From CAVQRB01 sp963715055 (GTDB lineage: Bacteria > Pseudomonadota > Alphaproteobacteria > Rhodobacterales > Rhodobacteraceae), in the NCBI GenBank assembly GCA_963715055.1, contig CAVQRB010000002.1, forward strand, positions 434,001-498,000: 64,000 nucleotides of DNA, given 5' to 3'. The notes under the pieces are model-generated. The model made no database searches and was not told where the DNA came from. It saw only the letters and a program-made list of their open reading frames with translations. Position numbers and translations under genes: made by a program. Numbering within the stretch: position 1 is the stretch's first letter; every line of letters begins with the position of its first letter. Below, piece by piece: positions 17,782-26,750 of this stretch.

Positions 17782-18654
17782 TGCATCCCGCTCCTTCCGT
17801 CATCGTCTTCACCACTTTCAGCGGTCTGGGCTTTGGTCTCCTGGCGTGGCTCGGCTTCGGCTATCCGGCGGTCACCGGCTGGACCGCCTTTGTCTTCTTC
17901 GCAATCGCCTTCGGCATGGCCGGTGGCGGCTTGCTGGCCTCCACCTTCCACCTCGGTCGCCCCGAACGCGCGATCAAGGCCTTCACCCAATGGCGCTCGA
18001 GCTGGCTCAGCCGCGAGGCATGGTGTGCCGTGGGCGCGATGGGCTGCATGGGGCTCTATGCCGCCGGGCTTGTCTTTCTCGACGTCCGCTGGACGCTCCT
18101 CGGCATCCTCGGCGCAGCCCTGTCCATGGCCACTGTCTACACGACCTCGATGATCTATACCCAACTCAAGACCATTCCGCGCTGGAACATGCCGATCACC
18201 CCGGTGAAATTCCTGTCCTTTTCACTGGCGGGCGGCGCTTTGCTCGCAGGTCAGGTCACGGCCGCCCTGCTTCTGCTGCTCCTTGCGGGTGGTGTGCTGT
18301 TGCTGTCATGGAACATGGGTGACAAGGCGCTTACCAACTCGGGCACGAACATGGCTTCCGCCACCGGACTGGGCAAGCATCGGCAAGGTCCGCGCATTCG
18401 AACCGCCGCATACAGGCACCAATTACCTGCTGCGCGAGTTTGTACATGTCGTCGGACGCAAGCACGCTCAAAAGCTGAGGATCATAGCACTTGCCCTGAT
18501 GGTGGCCGTTCCCATCGCGCTCCTGGCGCTGCCCTTCTCGCATATCTTCGCGCTGCTCGCCGTTCTGAGCCATATCGCGGGTGTACTTGTCGCCCGCTGG
18601 CTCTTCTTTGCCGAAGCCGAGCATGTGGTCGGCCTCTACTACGGCAAGCGCTGA
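17781..18654 (+). pseudogene. soeC: Sulfite dehydrogenase membrane anchor SoeC, frameshifted
   Basis: DmsC/NrfD-type integral membrane subunit that would hand electrons to the quinone pool; about eight hydrophobic segments. The frame is intact to codon 198 (ASATGLG) and then breaks. As sequenced it runs into an Arg/Pro-rich tail ending at 18695. Removing one A at 18375-18376 restores GLGSIGKVRAFEPPHTGTNY and a hydrophobic C-terminus ending LFFAEAEHVVGLYYGKR at 18654, giving 290 residues. This is the second single-base insertion in the same operon, which argues for loss of SoeABC function unless both are sequence errors. Confidence 0.85.
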
Positions 18655-18657
18655 GGT

Positions 18658-19821
18658 TCAGAGCGGCAACCGCCGCTCCACCAGCCGCGCCATGATCGAG
18701 GCACCAATGGGCAGGATCTCCTCGCCCAGCACGAAGCCCGGATTGTGCAAGGGCAACGTGCCGCTGTGCCCAAGGCTGCAATAGGCGCCCGGCACGACCT
18801 TCAGCATGTCCGCGAAATCTTCGGAGCCGGTGACAGGCGCTTCCGCACCATTCACGTTCTCTGCTCCCACGATATCCGTGGCGGCCTCCATATAGGCGTC
18901 CGAAAGATCAGCGTCGTTGACAAGCACATCGAAGACGTTGCGCAGGTCAAGTTCGATCTCCGCCCCATGTGCCACCGCGAAGCCTTCGCAGATCTCCGCC
19001 ATCCGCCGCGCGGCGAGATCATAGACCTCCTGCTTGAAATACCGGATCGTTCCGGCCAGCGAGGCTGTCCCCGGCACGATGTTGTAGGCGGTGCCTGCGT
19101 GAAGCTGCGTGACCGAGAGGACGCAGGTCTCCTGCGCATCGATGTTGCGGCTCAGGATGGTGTTGAGCTGTGCTGCCAGTGTCGCCGCGATCATCAGCGC
19201 ATCGCAGGATTCGTGCGGCATCGCCGCATGGCTGCCCTTACCGTGAATGCTGATGTCGAAGAAGGCAGCCCCCGCCAGCGCAGGCCCCTTGCAGATGCCG
19301 AAGCGGCCCACCTGCCCGGTCGGGTAATTGTGCATCCCGTAGATCTCGTCGCAGGGAAACCGCTCGAAGAGCCCGTCGGCGATCATGCCACGCGCGCCGC
19401 CCAAGCCCTCTTCGGCGGGCTGGAAAATCAGTACCGCGGTCCCGTCGAACGCGCGCGTTGCGGCCAGATGCTTCGCCGCGCCGAGCAGCATGGTGGTATG
19501 CCCGTCGTGCCCGCAGGCATGCATCACGCCTTCGTGTTTCGACGCATGATCGAGCCCGGTGGCCTCACGGATCGGCAGCGCATCCATGTCAGCGCGCAAA
19601 CCGATGCAGCGGTTGCCCTGCCCCTTGCCGCGAATGACCGCGACGACTCCTGTGCGCGCGATGCCCTCATGCACCTCGTCGACACCGTAGCTCCGAAGTT
19701 TTTCCGCCACGATCCCGCTGGTCCGGGTCTCCAGAAACCCGATTTCGGGATGGGCATGCAGGTCGCGAAAAAGCGACTGCAGCTCCGGCGCGCTCTCGGC
19801 GATGACGGGCAGAATGTTCAT
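18658..19821 (-). CDS. M20 family amidohydrolase (hippurate hydrolase-like)
   Basis: 387-residue M20D zinc peptidase/amidohydrolase of the IAA-amino-acid hydrolase / hippuricase group. It would hydrolyse an N-acyl amino acid. Metal-site motifs are GLRADMDALPI, HACGHDGHTTMLLGAA, FQPAEEGLGGA and MHNYP, with the late histidine in SLGHSGTLPLHNPGF. The dimerisation domain lies in the middle (GKGSHAAMPH). It ends 4 bases beyond the repaired soeC stop, on the opposite strand. dapA lies upstream on the same strand after a hairpin. The substrate cannot be told from sequence. Confidence 0.85.
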   Translation of the reverse strand: MNILPVIAESAPELQSLFRDLHAHPEIGFLETRTSGIVAEKLRSYGVDEVHEGIARTGVVAVIRGKGQGNRCIGLRADMDALPIREATGLDHASKHEGVMHACGHDGHTTMLLGAAKHLAATRAFDGTAVLIFQPAEEGLGGARGMIADGLFERFPCDEIYGMHNYPTGQVGRFGICKGPALAGAAFFDISIHGKGSHAAMPHESCDALMIAATLAAQLNTILSRNIDAQETCVLSVTQLHAGTAYNIVPGTASLAGTIRYFKQEVYDLAARRMAEICEGFAVAHGAEIELDLRNVFDVLVNDADLSDAYMEAATDIVGAENVNGAEAPVTGSEDFADMLKVVPGAYCSLGHSGTLPLHNPGFVLGEEILPIGASIMARLVERRLPL

Positions 19822-19883
19822 GGGGTGCCTCCGGCGGTGAGGCCTTCACCTTCGGATCATGCCGCGGCCATGTCAATCGACAC

Positions 19884-19918
19884 GGGACGCGCGGGCGAGC
19901 AGCGTGCCCGCGCGTCCC
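19884..19918 (-). terminator. 13-bp stem hairpin downstream of dapA
   Basis: Perfect inverted repeat GGGACGCGCGGGC / GCCCGCGCGTCCC with a 9-base loop, starting 4 bases after the dapA stop. No T-run follows on the minus strand, so it may attenuate or stabilise rather than fully terminate before the amidohydrolase gene. Confidence 0.55.
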
Positions 19919-19922
19919 AAAA

Positions 19923-20804
19923 TCAGTTCATCAGACCGGCGTGACGCAGGCCCGCATCGACAAGCGCCCGTGTGCCGTCCGAGAGAGCCGTCAGCGGCAG
20001 GCGCACCTCGTCCGAGCACAGATCGAGCCGCGACATCGCGTATTTGACGCCCACCAGACCCGGCTCCGTGAAGATCGCCTTGTGCAGGGGCATGAGCCGG
20101 TCCTGTATCTCCAACGCCTTGCTATAGTCGCCCGCAAGGCAGGCTTCCTGCATCTGCGACAAAAGCTTGGGCGCCACATTGGCAGTGACCGAAATGCAGC
20201 CCACGCCGCCTTGTGCGTTAAAACCATGCGCGGTCGCATCCTCGCCCGAAAGCTGGATGAAATCCTTGCCACAGGTCAAACGCTGGTCGCAGACACGCGC
20301 GAGGTCACCGGTCGCGTCCTTGACCCCGATGATCCGCGGCAGTTTCGCCAGTTCCCCCATGGTTGCAGGGCTCATGTCCACCACCGACCTGCCGGGAATG
20401 TTGTAGATGATGATCGGCAGGTTGGCGCAATCATGCAGCGCGGTGAAATGGGCGATGAGCCCCGTCTGGGTCGGCTTGTTGTAATAGGGTGTCACCACAA
20501 GTGCGGCATCCGCGCCGACCTTTTCGGCGTGACGCACAAGCCGGATCGCCTCGATGGTATTGTTAGAGCCCGCGCCCGCGATCACCGGCACCCGGCCCGC
20601 AGCGGCCTTGACCACTTCCTCCACGACGATCTCATGTTCGCGGTGCGTCAGCGTCGGGCTTTCGCCTGTGGTGCCGACGGGGACCAGCCCGTGGCTGCCT
20701 TCGCCGATATGCCACTCCACGAGTTTCTTGAGCGTTCCCAGATCCAGCTCGCCGTTCCGAAACGGCGTGACGAGGGCAGGCATCGAGCCTTTCAGCATTT
20801 TCAC
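19923..20804 (-). CDS. dapA: 4-hydroxy-tetrahydrodipicolinate synthase DapA
   Basis: 293-residue class I lyase, (beta/alpha)8 barrel. It condenses pyruvate with aspartate semialdehyde in lysine and meso-diaminopimelate synthesis. Key residues are visible: T45-T46 in VGTTGESPT, Y134 in IIYNIPGRS, and Schiff-base lysine K162 in GVKDATGD. The length is typical. It is divergent from the lytic transglycosylase gene, so cell-wall precursor synthesis and wall turnover genes share the intergenic region 20805-20934. Confidence 0.93.
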   Translation of the reverse strand: MKMLKGSMPALVTPFRNGELDLGTLKKLVEWHIGEGSHGLVPVGTTGESPTLTHREHEIVVEEVVKAAAGRVPVIAGAGSNNTIEAIRLVRHAEKVGADAALVVTPYYNKPTQTGLIAHFTALHDCANLPIIIYNIPGRSVVDMSPATMGELAKLPRIIGVKDATGDLARVCDQRLTCGKDFIQLSGEDATAHGFNAQGGVGCISVTANVAPKLLSQMQEACLAGDYSKALEIQDRLMPLHKAIFTEPGLVGVKYAMSRLDLCSDEVRLPLTALSDGTRALVDAGLRHAGLMN

Positions 20805-20934
20805 GCTCCTTTTTTGTTGTGGCCGGCAAATGGCCCGTAATTAACGCCTTGTCAGCAGCATCGTGATTTGATCCTGCTGCTGGGCATTGTATGTAACAGT
20901 GCCTCTAGCCACCAAAAGTTGGAAATTGCAAGTC

Positions 20935-22899
20935 ATGACACGCTGGTTCTCAGCCCTCGCCCTTGTTTTGCTCACCGCTGTTCCGAGCTTCGCGGACCGG
21001 CCTCGACCGCTTGGCTGGGCGATGGACGCGGTGCGCGCCGGCAACTGGGAGAGTGCCGCGGCATTGGCGGCGAAGGACGGTCCTGTAGCCGCCGACGTGG
21101 TCGAATGGATGCGGCTGCGGCGCGCCGAGGGCACCTATCCGGAGGTGCGTGCCTTTCTGGAGCGCCGTCCCGACTGGCCGGGCGAACGCTACCTGCGCCG
21201 CCAGTCCGAGGAGGCGGTGATTGGCGCGGGGCCGGAGGCGGCGCTGTGGTTCTTCGCGAGTGTGCCGCCGCAGACACCCGAAGGCGTGCTCGCCTATGCC
21301 CGTGCGCTGGAAGCCGGCGGTCGTGGTGACGAAGCCAAGGCGCTGGTCATCGGCGCCTGGCGGAACATGGCGATCGGATCGACGACGCAGGCCAGGTTCA
21401 TCGCGACCTACGCCGACGTTCTCAAACCGCATCACGACGCCCGCCTCGACCAGATGCTCTGGGACGGCACCCTCGAGAATGCGCGTCGGATGTTCGAGCT
21501 TGCCTCCCCCGGTGCGGTTGCAGCGGCAAAGGCACGAATCGCGCTGCGCGCAGACGAGAAGGGTGTCGACACCCTGATCGAGGCCGTTCCGGCAAGCCAC
21601 GCCAAGGATCCCGGCCTGCAATATGAGCGCTTCTCCTGGCGCGCCCGCAAGGGTAGGCCTGACGACGCCAAGGATCTGATGCGGAGCGTCTCGGTCAGCG
21701 CGTCGGCCCTCGGGCAACCCGAGGCCTGGGCCAACCGCCGCCGTTCCCTTGCGCGCGACGAAATGCGCAACGGCAAAGCGGAGCGCGCCTATGAGATCGC
21801 GGCACGGCACTTCCTGACGGCAGGATCGAATTACGCCGATCTGGAATGGCTCGCGGGCTATATTGCCCTGCGTAAGCTGAACGAACCCGCCACGGCCCTG
21901 CGGCATTTCGAGAACCTCGATGCCGCGGTCTCCTCGCCAATTTCGAAAGGGCGTGCAGGTTACTGGCGCGGACGCGCATTGGAGACCCTGGGCCGCGCTG
22001 CGGAGGCGGATCAGGCCTATGCCTACGGGGCGCAGTACCAGTCTTCCTTCTACGGCCTTCTGGCTGCGGAGCGTGCTGGGCTTCCCTTCGATCTGGAGAT
22101 CGCCACCGAGGATTCGGTAGGCGACTGGCGGCGCAGCGACCTTGCGCGCTCGAGCGTCTTCGAAGCCGGTCTGCTCTTGCAGGCTTCGGGAGAAATCAGC
22201 CTCGCGGAACAGTTCTGGACCCATCTGGCCAGCGGGCTGAACCGCAGCGACGGCAGCCTACTGGTTCAGGCGGCGATCGACGCAGGCCAACCCCACCTCG
22301 CCGTGATGATCGGCAAGGAAATGGCCGAGCGTGCCATCGTGATCCCGCGCGGCTATTACGCCCTGCACCCGGTCGCCGAGCAGAAGCTGCCGATGGACCC
22401 CGCGATGGTGCTGGCGATCGCCCGGCGCGAAAGCGAGTTCGATCCGAATGTGCAGAGCGGCGTCGGCGCGCGCGGACTGATGCAGGTGATGCCCGCCACC
22501 GGCGAGGCCGTGGCGCGTCAACTGGGGCGCTCCGCCGAGCATAGCACGAACCGGATGATCACCGACCCGAAGTACAACGCCGAACTGGGTGCCGCCTATC
22601 TTGCGGGCCTCGCCGGCCGGTTCCGGGGCAATGTCGTGCTGATGTCGGCAGGCTATAACGCGGGGCCGGGACGCCCTGACCGATGGATCGGTGAGTATGG
22701 CGACCCGCGCCAAACGGAGGTGGATGTGGTCGACTGGATCGAAAACATCCCTTTCCGGGAGACCCAGAATTACGTGATGCGCGTGGCTGAGAGCCTGCCG
22801 ACCTACCGCGCGATGCTGGGCCGTGATCCGCTCCCGGTGCCCTTTACCGAGGAATTGAAAGGCTCAACGCTTCTGTCTTTCGCGCCAAAGGGTGAATAG
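20935..22899 (+). CDS. Soluble lytic murein transglycosylase (Slt-type)
   Basis: 654 residues. A signal peptide (WFSALALVLLTAVPSFA) is followed by a long alpha-helical, TPR-like superhelical domain and a C-terminal SLT catalytic domain: ARRESEFDPNVQSGVGARGL with the catalytic glutamate in RRESEF, then MQVMPATGEA and SAGYNAGPGRPDRW. It cleaves peptidoglycan to 1,6-anhydro products in the periplasm. The ATG at 20935 starts a clear signal peptide; the in-frame upstream ATG at 20887 adds 16 residues that would spoil it. The 3' end overlaps the convergent EamA gene by 36 bases. Confidence 0.9.
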   Translation: MTRWFSALALVLLTAVPSFADRPRPLGWAMDAVRAGNWESAAALAAKDGPVAADVVEWMRLRRAEGTYPEVRAFLERRPDWPGERYLRRQSEEAVIGAGPEAALWFFASVPPQTPEGVLAYARALEAGGRGDEAKALVIGAWRNMAIGSTTQARFIATYADVLKPHHDARLDQMLWDGTLENARRMFELASPGAVAAAKARIALRADEKGVDTLIEAVPASHAKDPGLQYERFSWRARKGRPDDAKDLMRSVSVSASALGQPEAWANRRRSLARDEMRNGKAERAYEIAARHFLTAGSNYADLEWLAGYIALRKLNEPATALRHFENLDAAVSSPISKGRAGYWRGRALETLGRAAEADQAYAYGAQYQSSFYGLLAAERAGLPFDLEIATEDSVGDWRRSDLARSSVFEAGLLLQASGEISLAEQFWTHLASGLNRSDGSLLVQAAIDAGQPHLAVMIGKEMAERAIVIPRGYYALHPVAEQKLPMDPAMVLAIARRESEFDPNVQSGVGARGLMQVMPATGEAVARQLGRSAEHSTNRMITDPKYNAELGAAYLAGLAGRFRGNVVLMSAGYNAGPGRPDRWIGEYGDPRQTEVDVVDWIENIPFRETQNYVMRVAESLPTYRAMLGRDPLPVPFTEELKGSTLLSFAPKGE

Positions 22900-23733
22900 T
22901 CCCGCCGCTACGATGATCGCCACGCCAAGCGCCACGTTGGGGCGGATCGACTCGCCAAAGAGCGTGATCCCTATGGCCGAGGCGAAGACCAGTTGGAAGT
23001 AGGCGAAAGGCTGAACGGCACTTACTTCCGCCACCTCATAGCAGCGGATCAAGAGCCAGTGCCCGCAGGCCCCGCTGACACAGAGCAGCGCCATCCACCC
23101 CCAATCCGGGCCTGTCATCGGTTCCCAGAACCAGACGCCGAGACAGGTCATGGTTGCAGCACCGGCGGTGCCAGTCCAGAAAAAGCTCGTGGCGGTCGTG
23201 TCCTGCCGGGCGACATAGCGGGTGAGCAGCCCATAAAGCGCGAACATCATCGCGGCGGCCAGCGGGATCGCGGCGCGCGGGTCGAACACCCCGAAGCCCG
23301 GCTCAAGGATGATGATCACCCCGACAAACCCCACGGCGATGGCGGACCAGCGCCGCCAGCCGACCTTCTCCCCCAGAACCGGCCCCGAAAGGGCAGCGAC
23401 AAGCAGCGGGTAGCAGGCAAAAACGGCATGGCTCTCCACCAACCCCAGCAGGGTGAATCCAACAACCATCACGCAGACCTCGGTGGCCAGGAGAACTCCG
23501 CGAAACGCCTGCACCAGCGGCTGCCGCGTCTGCGCTGCCTGCCGGATTCCGCCGGCCTTGCGCCGCGCGACAGTTATGACGAAGGCTGCGAAGAACCAGT
23601 AGCGGATCATCACGACCATCAGCACGTTGTACGTCTCCGCCAGATGCCTTGAGATACCGTCCTGGAAGGCGAAAACCAGCGTGGTGAGCAGCATCAGCAT
23701 CACACCGAGCCGGACATTGTTGCTCTGGGTCAA
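22864..23733 (-). CDS. DMT/EamA family membrane transporter
   Basis: 289 residues, about ten hydrophobic segments in two EamA repeats (for example YPLLVAALSGPVLGEKVGWR in repeat 1 and SAVQPFAYFQLVFASAIGIT in repeat 2). This is a drug/metabolite exporter-type protein of unknown substrate. The start overlaps the mnmD stop by 4 bases, so the two are co-transcribed; the 3' end overlaps slt on the other strand. A similar EamA protein is encoded at 62432-63409. Confidence 0.85.
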   Translation of the reverse strand: MTQSNNVRLGVMLMLLTTLVFAFQDGISRHLAETYNVLMVVMIRYWFFAAFVITVARRKAGGIRQAAQTRQPLVQAFRGVLLATEVCVMVVGFTLLGLVESHAVFACYPLLVAALSGPVLGEKVGWRRWSAIAVGFVGVIIILEPGFGVFDPRAAIPLAAAMMFALYGLLTRYVARQDTTATSFFWTGTAGAATMTCLGVWFWEPMTGPDWGWMALLCVSGACGHWLLIRCYEVAEVSAVQPFAYFQLVFASAIGITLFGESIRPNVALGVAIIVAAGLFTLWRERQKR

Positions 23734-24446
23734 GGGCGCAGCACTCCGCGGGTCATATGGCGCTTGCGTCCGTATCCCGGCACACGGGTGACGTCAAACC
23801 CCGCCGCATCGAGCCCCCGCCGCACGAAACCGGCTGCCGTGTAGGTGGCGCAGGTGCCGCCCGGCGCCGTGTGCCGGGCCACTTCGCCAAGTATCTCGCC
23901 CCCCCAAAGCTCGGGGTTCTTGGCTGGCGAAAATCCGTCCAGAAACCAGGCATCGGCGCGCCCGGTCCACTTTGGCAGCGTCTCGCGCGCATCCCCGGCG
24001 ATCACTTTGAGGCTGACCTCTGCGGCAACATCGAAAGTCCCGCACGCAGGATCCCAGACATCGAGCAAGGCGCAAGCCGCCGCATCAAGCTCGCCGAAAC
24101 ATCGCAGCGCCTTGGCCATGTCACCCTGCGTCATGGGATAGGCCTCGAAACTGGTGAAGGTCAGCCGCCCCGGAGCACCGGCCTCCTGCCAGGCGCGCAA
24201 GGCCGTCAGAAAATTCAACCCCGTACCAAAGCCCAACTCGGCAATCCCGAACTCGCCCGCAAAGCGCGCAGGCAGGTCGTTGCCGCCCAAAAACACATGC
24301 CGCGTCTCCGCCAGACCGTTCTCGAGGCTGAAGTAGGGATCGTCGAAACGGACGGAGACCGGCACGTCTCCGGCGTTCCAAATCACTTCTGCTGTCTGGT
24401 CCTGCACAGGCGCGCCTTGTAAGCTGCGGATCGGGTTGGGGGACAC
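23730..24446 (-). CDS. mnmD: tRNA 5-methylaminomethyl-2-thiouridine methyltransferase MnmD
   Basis: 238 residues. SAM-dependent methyltransferase that completes mnm5s2U34 in the tRNA wobble position. The SAM motif FGIAELGFGTGLNFL and the DUF752/MnmC1 motifs WFLDGFSPAKNPELW and YTAAGFVRRGLDAAGF are present. In E. coli this activity is the N-terminal half of the bifunctional MnmC. Here it stands alone, and an oxidase resembling the C-terminal half is transcribed divergently from 24471. Confidence 0.9.
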   Translation of the reverse strand: MSPNPIRSLQGAPVQDQTAEVIWNAGDVPVSVRFDDPYFSLENGLAETRHVFLGGNDLPARFAGEFGIAELGFGTGLNFLTALRAWQEAGAPGRLTFTSFEAYPMTQGDMAKALRCFGELDAAACALLDVWDPACGTFDVAAEVSLKVIAGDARETLPKWTGRADAWFLDGFSPAKNPELWGGEILGEVARHTAPGGTCATYTAAGFVRRGLDAAGFDVTRVPGYGRKRHMTRGVLRP

Positions 24447-24470
24447 TGAGGCAGGACAAAAGCATTGGCA

Positions 24471-25502
24471 ATGGTGGATATCACGGTACGCGGCGCGGGA
24501 GTTTTAGGGCTTTCGATCGCCTGGGCCTGTGTGCTGCGTGGCGCGCGGGTGCAGGTGGTCGATCCTTTCGGGCCGGCGGCGGGAAGCAGCGGCGGGCTCG
24601 TCGGGGCGCTGGCGCCGCATGTCCCCGAAAACTGGAACCCCAAGAAGGCCTTCCAGCTTGAAAGCCTCCTGATGGCGGAGGGATTCTGGAGCGAGGTCGC
24701 GGAAGCTGGCGGCGTCGACCCAGGATACCGCCGCACCGGCCGTACACAGCCCGTCGCCGACGCCACTGCTCTCGAACTGGCACGCGCGCGCGGCGCTTTC
24801 GCTGAAACCCTGTGGCAGGGGCAGGCAAGCTGGTCGGTTCTCCCGCAACCCGAAGATGGCTGGACCCCACCGTCGCCATCAGGCTGGATCATCCGGGACA
24901 CGCTCTCAGCCCATCTGCATCCTCGCCGCGCCTGTGCAGCACTCGTCGCAGCACTCCGAGCCGAGGGCGTCGCAATCGCCGCAGAAGGATCGGATCGCGG
25001 CCGCGTGCTCTGGGCCACGGGCGTTGCCGGCCTCGAGGCGCTGAAGGCTGAAAACGCCCGCCCTGTCGGCTGCGGGATCAAGGGGCAGGCCGCGCTCTTT
25101 GCCTTGGATGCCCGCGGAAAACCCCAGCTCTTCACGGATGCGCTGCATGTGATTCCGCATGCCGACGGTACCGTCGCCATCGGCTCCACCTCCGAGCGCG
25201 ATTTCGCGTCGGGCAACACGACCGATACGCAACTCGACGCATTGATCGAGAGGGCGCGGCACCTCGTGCCTGCGCTCAAGGACGCTCCCGTGATCGACCG
25301 CTGGGCCGGGGTGCGCCCACGCAGCCGCAGCCGCGCGCCGATGCTCGGGGCCTGGCCCGCAAGGCCGGGTCATTACATCGCCAACGGCGGATTCAAGATC
25401 GGCTTCGGCATGGCACCGCGGATCGCAGAGGTGATGGCGGAGTTGCTGCTCGAGGACCGCAACGGCATTCCGGAGGGCTTCGAGGTGACGGCATCCTTCT
25501 AG
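24471..25502 (+). CDS. FAD-dependent oxidoreductase, MnmC oxidase-domain-like
   Basis: 343 residues of the DAO fold: VRGAGVLGLSIAWACVLRG near the N-terminus is the dinucleotide-binding motif, GSSGGLVGALAPHVPENWNP resembles the MnmC2 segment after it, and HYIANGGFKIGFGMAP closes the FAD site. It would remove the carboxymethyl group of cmnm5U in tRNA before MnmD methylates it. Being divergent from mnmD, 24 bases apart, supports this. The ATG at 24471 is preferred to an in-frame TTG at 24465. Another DAO activity is possible. Confidence 0.78.
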   Translation: MVDITVRGAGVLGLSIAWACVLRGARVQVVDPFGPAAGSSGGLVGALAPHVPENWNPKKAFQLESLLMAEGFWSEVAEAGGVDPGYRRTGRTQPVADATALELARARGAFAETLWQGQASWSVLPQPEDGWTPPSPSGWIIRDTLSAHLHPRRACAALVAALRAEGVAIAAEGSDRGRVLWATGVAGLEALKAENARPVGCGIKGQAALFALDARGKPQLFTDALHVIPHADGTVAIGSTSERDFASGNTTDTQLDALIERARHLVPALKDAPVIDRWAGVRPRSRSRAPMLGAWPARPGHYIANGGFKIGFGMAPRIAEVMAELLLEDRNGIPEGFEVTASF

Positions 25503-26305
25503 GCCGGGGTCGCCACCGCCTGCATGCACTGGCGCCCGTCCGGTGCGCGCACCCAGAGGGTGTTGCCTTTCCGGCAAAACGTCGCGCCCTCCCAATGCAT
25601 CAGCGGCGAGGTTGCCCGGAAGTCGAACTGCGACAGCGGACCCAAGGCAGCCTCGGCCATCAGCATCAGATTCTGCGCCAAGAGCGGGCCGTGCACCACA
25701 AGGCCCGAGTAACCTTCCACATCACGCGCATAGTCCAGATCGTAGTGGATCCGGTGGCCGTTGAACGTCAGTGCGGAATATCGAAAGAGCAGGATGGAGG
25801 AAAACCGCGCTTCGATCCGCTCCTGCTCATCGACGGCCGCCATGCTAGGCGCAGGGGTTGGCGCCTCCGGGTCCGGGTCCTGACGGTAGATCAGGTCCTG
25901 CCATTCGGTCAGGCAAAGCTGTCCTTCCTGGCGGATCTCATGGCGCAGGGTCACGAACCCCAGAGGCCCGGTGCGGCCTTGGGTGGTACGGCTGCTCTCG
26001 CAATGGCTCCTGCGCTCCGCCACGATGCCCGCGCGCAAGGGAGCGACAAAGTTCAACCGTCCGCCGCCCCACATGCGCCGCGGCAGGCCAAGATCGGGGA
26101 TCAGCCCGCCGACCTTGAGATGCCCGTCGCGACCAAGTTTTTCGGGCGGTTGCGCCGTCCAGAAATAAAGCTGGTGGAAGAACGGCGGCAACGGATCACC
26201 CGGGGACACAGTGGCATCGCGTCCAAGTGCACTGAGAAAGGCCTGCGCCCGCGCAGGGTCAATCAGATCGCTTTGACTTATGCCTTGGGCCGTCGCATGC
26301 TCCAT
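25499..26305 (-). CDS. FAS1-like/HTD2-like dehydratase (MaoC fold)
   Basis: 268 residues, a double hot-dog protein. The C-terminal half has the MaoC-type hydratase motif HYDLDYARDVEGYSGLVVHG with the catalytic D and H. The N-terminal half resembles the FAS1-like dehydratase domain (GGLIPDLGLPRRMWGGGRLN). The group includes mesaconyl-C4-CoA hydratase and HTD2-type 3-hydroxyacyl dehydratases; substrate unresolved. The start MEHATAQ at 26305 suits the family length. It overlaps the preceding convergent gene by 4 bases and is divergent from the VOC gene. Confidence 0.78.
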   Translation of the reverse strand: MEHATAQGISQSDLIDPARAQAFLSALGRDATVSPGDPLPPFFHQLYFWTAQPPEKLGRDGHLKVGGLIPDLGLPRRMWGGGRLNFVAPLRAGIVAERRSHCESSRTTQGRTGPLGFVTLRHEIRQEGQLCLTEWQDLIYRQDPDPEAPTPAPSMAAVDEQERIEARFSSILLFRYSALTFNGHRIHYDLDYARDVEGYSGLVVHGPLLAQNLMLMAEAALGPLSQFDFRATSPLMHWEGATFCRKGNTLWVRAPDGRQCMQAVATPA

Positions 26306-26333
26306 CACGCCAATGCCTAGCGAGTTCAAGCTG

Positions 26334-26750
26334 ATGCAGCAATCCGATATCCAGTGCCGGGTCCGGGCTTTCGACCACCTCGTGCTCACGGTGCGCAGCA
26401 TTCCAGAGACGGTGCGGTTCTACACGCAGGTGCTGGGGATGCGCGGGCAGCAGTTCGACGCCGCCGACGGATCGCGCCGCTGGGCGCTGTGCTTCGGGCA
26501 AAGCAAGATCAACCTGCATCAGATGGGCCGCGAGTTCGAACCCAAGGCAGGGCATCCCACACCCGGTTCTGCGGATATCTGCCTGCTGACCGATGCGCCG
26601 CTCAAGGACTGGATCGCCCATCTGGAAACCCATCAGGTCGATGTGCTGGACGGTCCGGTGAAACGCAACGGCGCCACCGGACCGATCCTGTCGATCTATC
26701 TGCGCGACCCGGACCAGAATCTGATCGAGGTCTCGGTGCCCGCGCCCTAG
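26334..26750 (+). CDS. VOC family protein (glyoxalase/bleomycin resistance fold)
   Basis: 138 residues, a single VOC unit: FDHLVLTVRSIPETVRFYTQ at the start, FGQSKINLHQMG in the middle, and the closing metal-site motif YLRDPDQNLIEVS. Members are metal-dependent lyases, dioxygenases or resistance proteins acting as dimers; no specific function can be assigned. The start MQQSDIQ at 26334 puts the domain at the N-terminus. It is divergent from the HTD2-like gene and convergent with the FMN reductase gene, overlapping it by 4 bases. Confidence 0.82.
   Translation: MQQSDIQCRVRAFDHLVLTVRSIPETVRFYTQVLGMRGQQFDAADGSRRWALCFGQSKINLHQMGREFEPKAGHPTPGSADICLLTDAPLKDWIAHLETHQVDVLDGPVKRNGATGPILSIYLRDPDQNLIEVSVPAP

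Noticed and set aside
17781..18695. A single intact 304-residue SoeC reading to 18695
   Set aside because: The residues after codon 198 are Arg/Pro-rich, unlike a membrane protein, while the neighbouring frame gives the expected hydrophobic C-terminus ending at 18654.
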